Assembly (NCBI GenBank): GCA_964247055.1
Contig: OZ176054.1
Location: 8,308,001-8,372,000, forward strand
DNA length: 64,000 bases
Direction of reading: 5' to 3'
Source: Paragordius varius
Taxonomy: Eukaryota > Nematomorpha
Position numbers and translations under genes: made by a program. A model generated the notes under the pieces. That model was given only the letters and a program-made list of their open reading frames with translations, searched no databases and was not told the DNA's origin. Shown piece after piece: positions 24,126 to 36,000 of the stretch (positions are counted from its first letter, which is position 1; every line of letters starts with the position of its first letter).

Positions 24126-27100
24126 AGAAACCCATCTTTTATATTTTTCTATGCATCAAAGGAATAATTTATTATCAAAAACACCATATTTTATAAATAT
24201 CATCGTTTTGGGGTGAATAAACAGAGTAGAAAAGTAAATTGGTAACACACTTAATATTATAATTCCCAATTCTTATCATCATATATTTTAATTTTACAAA
24301 TATATTCACGGTATCTCAGGTGCGTTCTGCTTTATATTTTAGAATATCAAGAAGCTGTTTAGAAATCAAATTGGCACTGATTAACATATTGATATACATG
24401 GAAAAATTATAGTTTTTAAAGAGGATGATTTAAGAATCAGATATTCGAAATAATTTACTTATATGAATCCTTTTGTTCAACTCAATTTGTCAATTAAGCA
24501 CGATCATTTTACTATATGTTAAAAAATAACTAAGAGTCCTACCAACAATTATTCACAAATTTCAAATAATTATCAAAATAAGGCGAATGAATGATTTATA
24601 AAGAATTTTGTTGATTAAACACACACATGTTTTATACCATTGATGGTTTTATGTGATTGTTGTGGTAATTGGTTATTATTTTTTGCATATTATAATTGAG
24701 GAATAAAATGGGCAAGAGCTCAATCATTCCTGACACACAATATCGCAATAATCCGGAATTTGTGTATTATAATTAACTTGATTATGATTCTGATGGTGAT
24801 TTTAGATTTGAGCCTAGAAGTGTAGTATGTTTTTTGTGTTTTTATTGTAATACTTGAATTCAAAATAGCCATGAGATTAGGTCAACCTTTCCGCACAAAG
24901 GACCTTTTCAAGAAAAAGTTGCATTTCGTTTACCTCTGTTCTAATTTTATTAATTTAAAATATTTGTATCAGTGGGCTCTAACCTCGGCCCATTAGCCGC
25001 ATGCCCTTTTAAAAGTGCTCTTTTTGGCCCTTAATAATTCATTTAATTTTCGGATGTTTTATTTAAAATATAAACATCTGCAGATGTGTCTAAAGCTCTG
25101 CATATTTGTCCGTACGTTAAGCACCCTTCAAGCAATTTCATGTTTGTTAATGGCTAAAACTGCCTATATTATATACAATATTTATGTTCCATTAAAATTC
25201 TTTCTAAATTTTTTGTTCTATTCTTACCTTCTCATAAGGACCGCAAACTGCATTAAAACACACGGTTTATCCGCCACTTAACAAATAAATTCGCAATAGA
25301 TATCACAAATTACTTTAAAATCTACCATTTCATCCTAATAATCGGTCTAAGTTTATTACTATAAATAATGTGATTGTCGATATAGAAATTTAAAACATCA
25401 GGTGGAATAACTATTATTATTTTGAACACATATTAAATCCAAGTATTTTAATTAATTTAAAATATTTCTAAAATTTTAATTTTTTATCCGATTTCACTTA
25501 TTTCTTCATATAAAGAAATGAAACAAATACCTGATTTATTTGAAAAAACTTTCATTTATATTTATTTTTCAATTTTAAGATGTTTTAAAACAATATATTT
25601 GCTTCCGGACTCATTTGAAACCGTTTTGAATTGGCATTTTACAAACATATATAAATATACCCTAATTCTTTAATGAATTTCAATTTAACCATTTTTTAAA
25701 TGTTTTTAATTAAGCGACTAACCAGGATAAAATATCAGATAAAAGTGGGCAAATTTTTGATTGAAATACGCTGCCAATATATCTGGTACCCTAAAATGTG
25801 TTTTTCGGTAGAAATTAAAACAAATTACTCTCATTTTTTTAAAAAAAAGAGCTAGTGATCTTTATCTCAACGAAAAAAGCCGATATATGAAATTAAATTA
25901 TATAGCATATTTTGCATTTAAAATATATAAGCAATGTCAAGCATTCCTGAAACGGTACTAAAACATTTAAACACTCTTTATAAGATCCGCTAAACCATAT
26001 CTATCATAATTTCGATAATATTGTTCGAAACTATATATCTATATAAAATGTTGTGTGTTTGATATTTTAACTGATATGTGGAATTCCATATAATAAATTG
26101 CAAAATTTATTTGATTTAGAAACAAACGAAACGTAAGCGTGTTAAATTTTAGAAGTTCTAAAATTGGGCTCATTCAGTAGGGTTTATGCAAACCGAAAAG
26201 ATAAAAACAAATGATGAAGAATTAATGGGAATCAAACAAAAGTTTTAACTGTAAAAAAGAAAGGCAATAGCAACTTTTAAAAAATAATAAATTTTGTATT
26301 TTATGATTTATTTGATATTGCGTTTTCAAATTCACAAACAAGGTATACTGTCACAATATTCTCTAAATATAATAATCTTCACGAATTCTTTTGACCGTTT
26401 TTGCAAGAATATCAGTTTCTTTTAATAGAGATTGTTGCTATTATAGGTAGCCATTTTGTTTCCATTCCTAATTAAACATCAGTTCAAGAGCTGTAGTTGA
26501 CAAGTGGGTATTGATACTGATTAAATCTTTTCATTTTTAATGCTATGATCTGGGTAAGATCTTTAATCAAATTAAGTTTTCGCTTGGATGATTGATGATA
26601 ACGGTTGGTTAAATAAGCTCGTTATGTTCTTTCATGATATTCTAAACTTCGATATTGTTTGTTTCTGATTTCCAAACATTAACTTGCGTATAAGGGTTAA
26701 AATTATTTGAAAATTTCAATTTTTGGGTTTATTTAAGAATGAGAATCTGATTGTGATGAAAGTCTAATCTCTACAGCAATTTGGAGTTTTTGGCATGAAC
26801 TAAAAATTTTTGGTTTTGTGCGAAATTTTCTAATATGAAATACATTTTGACAGTAATATATTTTGGTCATCATAGAGGCAACAGAATAAATATATCACTT
26901 TTGTGATAATTTAATACATCTTTTTTAGTAGAGAAGCCCATTTATTATTATTTTGTTATTGTTAGATTGGTTTTGAACACATTGGTTTAGGATTGATATC
27001 TGTTTACAAATATAGATATTTATAGAGAGCTTTGTTTGGTTTGTTGTGCATAAAACATGTGTGAAAAAGCAACTTATGCTCTGTTTTTTAGAATTAAAAG

Positions 27101-27134
27101 TAATTAAAAAACATTTAGTATATAAAAATTTACG
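24126..27134. other. About 3 kb with no secure gene
   Basis: Only weak coding hints are visible. One is a plus-strand frame at about 24709-24780 with an acidic continuation (LDYDSDGDFRFEP) after a stop. Others are several short minus-strand frames at about 26380-26650 with a plausible helical composition (KRKLNLIKDLTQII, KETDILAKTVKRIREDYY). With introns as short as 21 nt these could be exons, but I could not build a consistent gene. 24970-25020 has a CAGTGGGCTCTAACC-like hAT terminus without a partner. Confidence 0.35.
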
Positions 27135-28203
27135 TTAAAAGTGAGAAGAAAAAATGGGCGCCAAACAATCAGGACCCATTAAGTCTGGCAGATAACGTCT
27201 GTTTTCCTGACCGGGCAACGGACAGATAGGGACTGGTTCGGTAAAAATTCTTCCGCGCCTCCTTCTAATGTACGGCAGATCGTCTTTCGAATTTGGATTT
27301 CCGAGGTAGGAACATTTACATCTACAAGTGAATGTGTTTAGTTATAACTGTTAAATGATACTTAATTAAAAAAGTTATCCCTTACTTTGAACACATAATA
27401 TTTAATTTCTTGGTTGTTGGAATGGGAGATTTCCGCTCCGCAGACTGAGTTCTCCACACGCTTGAACGATAAGTATAGGATTTCCCGCTAATCACTCGAT
27501 GGGTATTATATGCGAACACTCTTTCTCCAATCGATTTTCTCACTTCTTTTTTGTCACGGAGGCATTTATCGCTTATTGGAGTTTCATCTTCTTTTGAAAG
27601 AGTTTGTTGTTTTGATATTGTTGGCTCCTCTACGTTTTGCATTACTGATTCTTTAATTTCTTTTTCATCTTTGATATTCGGTACATTAATTATGTTTACT
27701 GATCCTATTTTTAAACATTGGTTTTGACACGGGGCTCTCATGTTTGAATTTGAGGTCTGATTAGCCAAATTTATATCATTATTCATTATTTTTATCTTTT
27801 TTCGGTTAGTGTTTGCTTTCCTTAATTGTTTTATGGGAGTTTTGCGATTTTCATTATTTCCACACAAAAGATTTTTGGATTGAATCTCGCCTGTGTTAGA
27901 TTGACAAACAATAGCTTTTTTGATGGTACATTTCGGAGTTTCCGCTTTTCTTTTTCCACCTTGAGAAACATCTTTCATTTCAGTTTTTATCGATTTCTTT
28001 GGCTTTTTTGTAAAAGTTTGGTCCTTCAAACTTTTTTTCTCAGCAACTTTATCTTTTATGTTTTTGTGTTTCTTTTTCTTAAGGAATGCTTGCTTTATAA
28101 TCAGTTTTGCCGGTTGAACCATTAATTGGGATGCGTTCGTTTGGTTGTGAGATATTTTTTGTTTTTTTGTTTTAATTAAAATAATAGATGATTTACGTTT
28201 CAT
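27135..28203 (-). CDS. Unrecognised lysine-rich protein with conserved-looking C-terminal exon (334 aa)
   Basis: I do not recognise this protein. Exon 1 is 28203-27386 and exon 2 is 27321-27135, with a 64-nt GT-AG intron (GTAAGG ... CTTGTAG); the phases (2 + 1 nt) join cleanly. Residues 1-190 are very basic, with many Lys-rich clusters (KKKKHKNIKDK, KKPKKS) and scattered Cys, which suggests a nuclear or nucleolar location. The C-terminal 80 residues are less biased and contain RSSVWRTQSAERKSPIP, then CSKCKCSYLGNP, LPYIRRRRGRIF and PICPLPGQENRRYLPD. The Cys pair motif CSKCKC spans the splice site. No membrane segment or signal peptide is seen. The second exon supports a real gene because an open frame continues in phase across it with non-random composition. 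Confidence 0.65.
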
Positions 28204-29159
28204 AATATATATTGTTTAGAATGTGTAATACAATTTTTTGCTAAACAATCAATATACAATGATTGTTAAGCTTTTAAATTTAAGATTCTATAAATAAATA
28301 GAGTGCAAAATTATGTAAGATAAATAAAATGCTCTGGACTCGATTAATATGACTTTTTCGCCACATTTATCATCTCTTTTCTTTAAATACTATTATACGA
28401 ATACTTTTTGTCAATTTAAATTCAAGTATGATCTATTTAGAGGAGCAGTGAAAAATTGAAATTTAGAGCTAGTAATCTGGAACCAGCATTAAATTCTGCT
28501 TATTTTATGCGGTTGAAATTCTGTTTTTTACTATGCTCCACATGGTGGATTTTGTCGTCTTTGTGTAAATTGAGTAAAAAAGCTTTTCATCTTTTAAAAT
28601 TTTAAATTTATTTTATAAAACTTTAATATAATATTAGTTATACAGGAAATAATTAAATTAATATGATAAAGAGTATTAGACTATTACAGTGTGTACCGGG
28701 GGCGGTAGGGGATCCATCATGTTCCGGAAGTCGTTTAGGGGCTGGGGCATATTTATGATTTTTTATATACCATTTGCACTTTAAGAGTATTCTTGAACAT
28801 TTCAAGCTGCTACTATATTTTTTTAAGTTTGGATTTTATTATTTTCATCCTAATTTTCTGAATCAAACACCTTTTTTTTGTTCCAATCTATTTTTTTCCA
28901 AATGTTTTACATGAAAAATTGTAATTTACAACCCAGAAAACTTGTTTATTTTAATTACGTGTAAAATCTTATTAAGTTTTTTAAAAACTTATAAAGATGT
29001 ACGGTTTCTGAATTATAAAAAATTGATTTTAAAGTTTATGTTGAATAAGAAAAATAGATTAAAAATGAAAAATAGATGAATAATACACTATTTTACGCCT
29101 TCACCAACATATAGGAGGTTTTATTTTATGCGACTGACACCGGAGAATTTTTGATTAAA
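28204..29159. other. Intergenic, no gene seen
   Basis: AT-rich. A short GC-richer block at about 28685-28750 (TGTGTACCGGGGGCGGTAGG) may be the edge of a decayed DNA transposon, but no partner end was found. Confidence 0.4.
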
Positions 29160-29300
29160 ATACAATTTTACTTGATATGAGGCTAAATCCAGGAGTTAAG
29201 TAACATAATCGGCAAGTTAAAAAAATATGTTATTGAAATCGAATGGGGCTACACTTTTTCCGGAAAATTGTCTCTAACACCAGATTTAACGGTGTGAACT
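29160..29300 (-). mobile_element. Diverged Helitron-family fragment
   Basis: The block TGAAATCGAATGGGGCTACA followed by TTTCCGGAAAATTGTCTC and AACACCA matches the internal Helitron segment at 55920-55975 and 33425-33470. Similarity is partial and no ends are visible, so this is an old internal fragment. Confidence 0.45.
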
Positions 29301-29607
29301 AAGGGTTATTCAAAAAAGTGACCTAACTACAGTGTCGATACATTTATAAATGAATTAAATATTTTCTTTTTTGAATTTGGATGTACCTATATTTTCAGAA
29401 TGCGAAACAAAAAATTGTCTAGATATTTGGTAATTATTATACGTATTATAAAAATATAAAGGATCTTTTAGCAACGAAAAAAATCCGCGCAACAAAATTT
29501 CTACAACAACGGTTATTTAATGATAAACGTGTACCATTTCAAAAATATTTACCATTTAAAAGAATATTTCAACTTTTCATACTTTCATCGAATTTTAGCA
29601 ATTTGCT

Positions 29608-29860
29608 AGAACATTAATTCACCCTATAAATAAATTTTGCATTTTCGAACAAATATAACTCATTATTAATATGAAATATATCTTTGTGACATAGTTTATT
29701 ATTTTTTCAATATTATTTTAATTTAGAACATAATTTTATTTTTCAAAAATATATAAAAATATATGTAAATTTTAATTTTAAAAAACATAATTAATTTGAG
29801 GGTGAATTTGAATTGTTTAAGGGTGAATTTGAGTTGTAATTGTATTAAACACTTCATAAA
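29608..29860. repeat. MITE-like repeat, copy A
   Basis: The element has AATTCACCCT at the left and tandem AGGGTGAATTTGA.TTG motifs at the right, which gives short terminal inverted repeats. An inverted copy lies at 50285-50512 inside a TIMMDC1 intron and shares the interior (ATATGAAATATAT, AAACTAT, ACATAATT). No coding capacity. The superfamily is unknown. Confidence 0.6.
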
Positions 29861-30079
29861 TTGGAAAACCGTCCACTCTTTCATAAATGGTTGCTTATAA
29901 TTACTGGACATTATACATATTTTTACACGTTACACGTTAATCAAAACCAAAAATTAATGAGTCTGGAATAAATGAATCGTAATCTCGCAATTGGCAGTTT
30001 ATATAAAAGAATATTAAAACAGTAAGAAAACTATATATAAACTAATCACTAAATTTATTTATTATATTAAATTTAAAAA

Positions 30080-33000
30080 TTATTTTTTTCTTCCTCCACG
30101 TTCTTTCAAACTTAACTCAATGATGCTACCATTGACCAAATTATAGTAGGCAAGGGTATTGGAATCTTTGATAAAAGCACCCTAATTCGATAAATTAATA
30201 TATGCATAATTAAATAAATTTAGAATATCATGTTTAATTGAAATTCAATTTTTACTTGATATTGAAGTTTCTGTTTACCAGCAGGTAAGTTAATGCTTTC
30301 ATATATTTTTGCCTTTATTACAGATATCTATGATATAAAAATTATACAGTATACAGTTAAGAGAAATTTTTAATTCTATCATTATTGTACATTATATAAA
30401 TAATACAGCAAATATTACATTATCGCTCAAGGGCATAACCACATTCAAGACTTGTCCATGCATTTTTAATTCAGGCTTATCAGGGATATCTGGTACATGA
30501 ATTTCTATTTGAACTGGTCCCTAATATTAGGCATATGATAGTGAATTTAAATAAGTATAAAGAATGGCATTAAAGTAAATAGTCGTTTTATTATTAAATG
30601 GTTCTTTTTTGCTAATAGAGAAATAAATAGTAAATATATACACTGCTAGTTTTTCATAAATTTTTGCCAGATAGGATATAAAAGAGCAATTTAATTGGCT
30701 TAAAGTTATTTTTTTCTCTTCCTGCTATCGACCAATAATAATGCTTTTTGCTGTATATTCTATCTGGCAATAACTAAAAACTAAAATATATTTGTTCATA
30801 TTGTATCTATTAACCAATAAAAAATTACTATCCACATTGTATTATGAATCAAACTGTTAAGAAAACATACTCTATGTTACTTACTGGATTTTGGGCCAAA
30901 AACTCCGCTTCAGGTATAAGCGCCATCTCATTCAACGTAACGAGTCTGGGCTTTTTGGGTGCCGGAGGTACAACAGATCCCGTTATAACGGGTTGAGCCG
31001 AAATCGTACCAGCTGACAGGAGCGGTCCGCCCATCATATGGGGAGGTGGAACAACCACGTGATGTGGATTATAAAAGTTTGCTCCTCCATGCATTATTCC
31101 CATATCTCCAGTCGTTGCTCCAGGCGGGCCATTCATAAACATCATATTTTGGGTTGGGGGTGGGGGCATATTTATTGGGGCGGTTGGCGGGCGCTTCAAA
31201 GCTTGAGCAGAAGCGGATGGTGGTGGAGGTGGGAAGGCTGATATCGTGGTCGTTACAATTTTCGAGGGCCCGACTGCCGTTTTAGAGGCAGTGGAGGAGC
31301 TAATAACATATTTACGATAAAAGATGAATAGGCGAACACAGTACTTCGAACCGGTACCACATGGAACTAAGCCAACGAAGTTCCGGTTTTACTTCTGCAA
31401 AAAGCGCCCGGCTTCACAAAATTTTAAAAACTACCCTGGTTTCAATAGTCCAGGAACCGCCCCGGTTTTTTTCCGACACGGTTAAAAGACGAGAGATAAA
31501 ACATTTAATAAATGTGTTCGTTGAAGGGTTTTCGGGATTACTATACACCAACTTCGTGAACAATCAAGTTTAAAAAACGTTTCATCCTTGTTAAAATTAT
31601 GATAGCGCTGCACAAAATAATTTATAGAAAGGTGTGATGGTATAATGGGTAGTGGGCTGCAATACCTGTACTAAGGGGTACTAGTGTTGAAACACCGAAA
31701 CTACGCAACTTTTCCATTATCCCTGTCAGCCCTGAACAAGCGAGTGTTAAGCTTAGCCTTGATACAATTAAAGTCGTTCTTTGATAAAAGGGAAAAAATA
31801 GAAACTCTAATCTGCATATTCAAAAAATAAATTATAAAAAAAGATGCCTTTAAACATGTTAATTATTAAAAAAATGTATAAAAAGTTGTTTTTTGTGTGA
31901 AAATAGTTTACAAAGGTCTCAAAACGGCCATTTAAATGCTAAAAAGTGTATGCTTTTGAAATACCAAATAATACTTTGTTAAAAATTCAGATTTATCGTG
32001 CAGCTATAAAATATATACATTTGATAAAAATGATTTTTTCCTATTATCAGTTTTAGGGTCAAAAAATATATTATTACCAAAAATGTACATGGCCCCTAAA
32101 AAATAGTTTGCACAAAAAGCGGTTGACTGTCTATTTTAATATCTTATCCTTATTATCTTTATTTATTTATTTAACCCTCAGAATTAACGCATTTTACGGA
32201 AATATTTTCGTTGTTAATAATCAATTTTGGCGCAGTTATGTATAAGTAGTCAAAAGTTCTATTATCTACAAAAGTGGTAAGAAAAAAGTCATTTAAGAAA
32301 ATTCCCTGCTGCACAAAAAAAGTTTAACCGTCTATTTATGAATTTTATATGTATGTAGGTAAAACTATAATATACATGAAAGAAGCCCAAATTTCTTTCT
32401 CACAAAAGATAAGTAGAGATGGTCTTTTTCTATATTAATAATGACATACATACCTCTCAGGGTTATTTGTCGCAATTTGCGTCGGTATTTTCGTTGTAGT
32501 CATAGCCGGTGTCATATTTGATCCTCCTGCGCCACTCTTATTTGTGTTGGTAAGACCAGCTAAACCGCCATAACTGGGAACGGGTTCCTTAATCAGTGTT
32601 ATTGAACCGCTATCAAACACATTATTTTTGGAAGTGCCACCAGTACCAGCATTGTTTGCTGTAATCTGAGTATCTCCCATATCTTCACCATCAGCCAACT
32701 AGCACAAGTCAAAATTTAAACAACATCTTTAAAAAAAACTTTTTTCGAATATTTTGTTTGACTAATGACATTTAAACACATTGTTTCATTCGAAAAGGCT
32801 TTGATGAGTTTTTTGTTGCACAAATAGAGAAACTATTCGAAATTTTGATTTTACAATTTATCGTTTTATATGGACGTTAATAAAACCGCTAATTAAAACA
32901 TTTTGTTTAAAATGAAAATAATTATTAATATGTGCTTTCATCACGTGCTGCGTACCTTTTTGCCAATGTAAGTTTCCTTGTGTCCAGCACCAAAAATATC

Positions 33001-36000
33001 TGTACGTCGTTCAGCCAATTTCTTAAGCGAAGAGCCAATCGACATACCAGTAGCATAAACTTCTTCTTGTTCTTTCTTTTCTTTGAGCAACTTTTCACGC
33101 TGTTCGATCCATTGTGGATCCAAAAGTCCTAAATATAGCAGCAATTACATTATAATATATATTTATTTATATTTTTGCAATTTCAAATACATATATATAA
33201 ATATAAATATCTATATATTTATAAAAATGGAAAATGCTGGCTTTGTGATCTGGTACAGGAAAACCGGTAGACCCAATCAAATCCAAATATCGAAAAAATA
33301 TAATCATTAATAAATGTCCCGACAATAGCTTCGCCCTTTTTTTGAAATAGGCCCCCAGTTCGGGCCCACCCCGTATGAAAAACGGTTTTTTTTTGAAAAC
33401 AAAGTCCACAAAATCGTGTTTTTGAGACAATTTTCCGGAGAACGTGTTGGACCATTCAATTTCAAATATGATTTTTGTTTACTTATTTTCGATTGCGCCG
33501 AACATAGTCGAGTCACTTTTTTGATTTAGGCCCTCTTTTTACCCGCTCCCCCCGTAAAATGCCATTTTTTTCAAAAAACAAAGTCCACAAAAATAATTTT
33601 CTAAATCGATTTTTCGCCCTAGGTATGAGACCGTAAAAATTCAATAAAGATTCCACGTATTCCCTGTTAAAAGGCAAAAATTTTAGTCCACCGTTTATTT
33701 GATGATAGCTGCTGGGTAAGGAGCTACCCGCTAAAAACTGATTTTTCATATAACTTTGTGAACTGTTTCCGGAAAACCGGTGATCCCAATCAAATCCAAA
33801 TATCGAAAAAATATAATCATTAATGAATGCCCCGACAATAGCTTCGCCCTTTTTTGGAATTAGGTCCCCAGTTCGGGCCCACCCCGTGTGAAAAATGGGT
33901 TAAGTCAATTTTCCGGAGAACGTGTTGGACCATTCAATTTCAAATATAAATTTTGTTTACTTATTTTTGATCGCGCTGAACATGGTCAAGTCACTTTTTT
34001 GATTTAGGCCCTCTTTTTACCCGCTACCCCCGTAAAATGCCATTTTTTTCAAAAAAAAAACAAAGTCCACAAAAATATTTTTTTGATTGTATTTTTTTGT
34101 CCACGGTATGAGACTGTAAAAATTCGAGAAAGATTTTTCGTATTGCCTGTTAAAAGGCAAAAATTTTAGTCAAGCGTTTCTTTGATGATAGATGCTGAGT
34201 AAGGAGTATCTATCATATGCATAGCATGTTAAAAGATATATGGATATTAATACATTATTTATCCTCATCTATATATTTATAAAAATGGAAAATGCTGGCT
34301 TTGTGATCTGGTACAGGAAAACCGGTAGACCCAATCAAATCCAAATATCGAAAAAATATAATCATTAATAAATGTCCCGACAATAGCTTCGCCCTTTTTT
34401 TGAAATAGGCCCCCAGTTCGGGCCCACCCCGTATGAAAAACGGTTTTTTTTTGAAAACAAAGTCCACAAAATCGTGTTTTTGAGACAATTTTCCGGAGAA
34501 CGTGTTGGACCATTCAATTTCAAATATGATTTTTGTTTACTTATTTTCGATTGCGCCGAACATAGTCGAGTCACTTTTTTGATTTAGGCCCTCTTTTTAC
34601 CCGCTCCCCCCGTAAAATGCCATTTTTTTCAAAAAACAAAGTCCACAAAAATAATTTTCTAAATCGATTTTTCGCCCTAGGTATGAGACCGTAAAAATTC
34701 AATAAAGATTCCACGTATTCCCTGTTAAAAGGCAAAAATTTTAGTCCACCGTTTATTTGATGATAGCTGCTGGGTAAGGAGCTACCCGCTAAAAACTGAT
34801 TTTTCATATAACTTTGTGAACTGTTTCCGGAAAACCGGTGATCCCAATCAAATCCAAATATCGAAAAAATATAATCATTAATGAATGCCCCGACAATAGC
34901 TTCGCCCTTTTTTGGAATTAGGTCCCCAGTTCGGGCCCACCCCGTGTGAAAAATGGGTTAAGTCAATTTTTTGGAGAACGTGTTGGACCATTCAATTTCA
35001 AATATAAATTTTGTTTACTTATTTTTGATCGCGCTGAACATGGTCAAGTCACTTTTTTGATTTAGGCCCTCTTTTTACCCGCTACCCCCGTAAAATGCCA
35101 TTTTTTTCAAAAAAAAACAAAGTCCACAAAAATATTTTTTTGATTGTATTTTTTTGTCCACGGTATGAGACTGTAAAAATTCGAGAAAGATTTTTCGTAT
35201 TGCCTGTTAAAAGGCAAAAATTTTAGTCAAGCGTTTCTTTGATGATAGATGCTGAGTAAGGAGTATCTATCATATGCATAGCATGTTAAAAGATATATGG
35301 ATATTAAAACATTATTTATGGTAATCTATATATTTATAAAAATGGAAAATGCTGGCTTTGTGATCTACAGGAAAAACGGTAGACCCATTCAAATCCAAAC
35401 TTCGAACCCCCCCCCCCCCCCCCCAGAAGTCCGAAGGACTTCCTCGGGCTGCGTAGCAGCACGAGATTCACGCTAGTATATATATATATATATGGCTTAA
35501 TCCTCGATGTCTTGACATGCCTTTTTAAAATGAATAAAGCTATAAATTAATACGTTTATGAAGATTGGGATAAACTTTTCAGCGTGAATTAAAAGTTACC
35601 CATATTCCTATGATCTATGGATATTATTGATATATCATACGAATTATATGTAGTCTCCACTTTTCAATAATTTTGTAAAAATAGTACCTTATATTATAAA
35701 CATGAAAATAATTTTCATAAAAATCCATGATGCGAAGATAATGAGCCATATATTTTCGATGATCTAGGATTTACTGTATAAAAATAGTAGTAGGAAATCA
35801 AAATACCTATTCTCATATGCTCCTGCATTTTGTGAGCCGGTATCTTTTCCCCAGTAATAGGTGATATCAAATATTCTACCGTGTTGCTTTGAACTTCCTT
35901 GGCTCGATGTGCTAAATATGTAAAACAATAAAATGCATTTTGTATAAAAAAATATGAAAAAAATTTATTTGTAATGTGAAATATTTTGCATTAAATAAAA

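Noticed and set aside
27826-28125. Plus-strand 99-codon Phe/Ser-rich frame
   Set aside because: It is the complement of the Lys-rich exon on the minus strand; Lys codons read backward give Phe and Leu.
33167-34807. Repeated minus-strand open frames of 69-87 codons
   Set aside because: They recur at exactly the Helitron unit spacing (1,058 bp), overlap each other in different frames and also exist in fragments elsewhere. They are repeat sequence, not genes.
33210-35476. CRISPR-like or satellite array
   Set aside because: Only three units of about 1 kb with Helitron termini, no short regular repeats with unique spacers, and the genome is eukaryotic.
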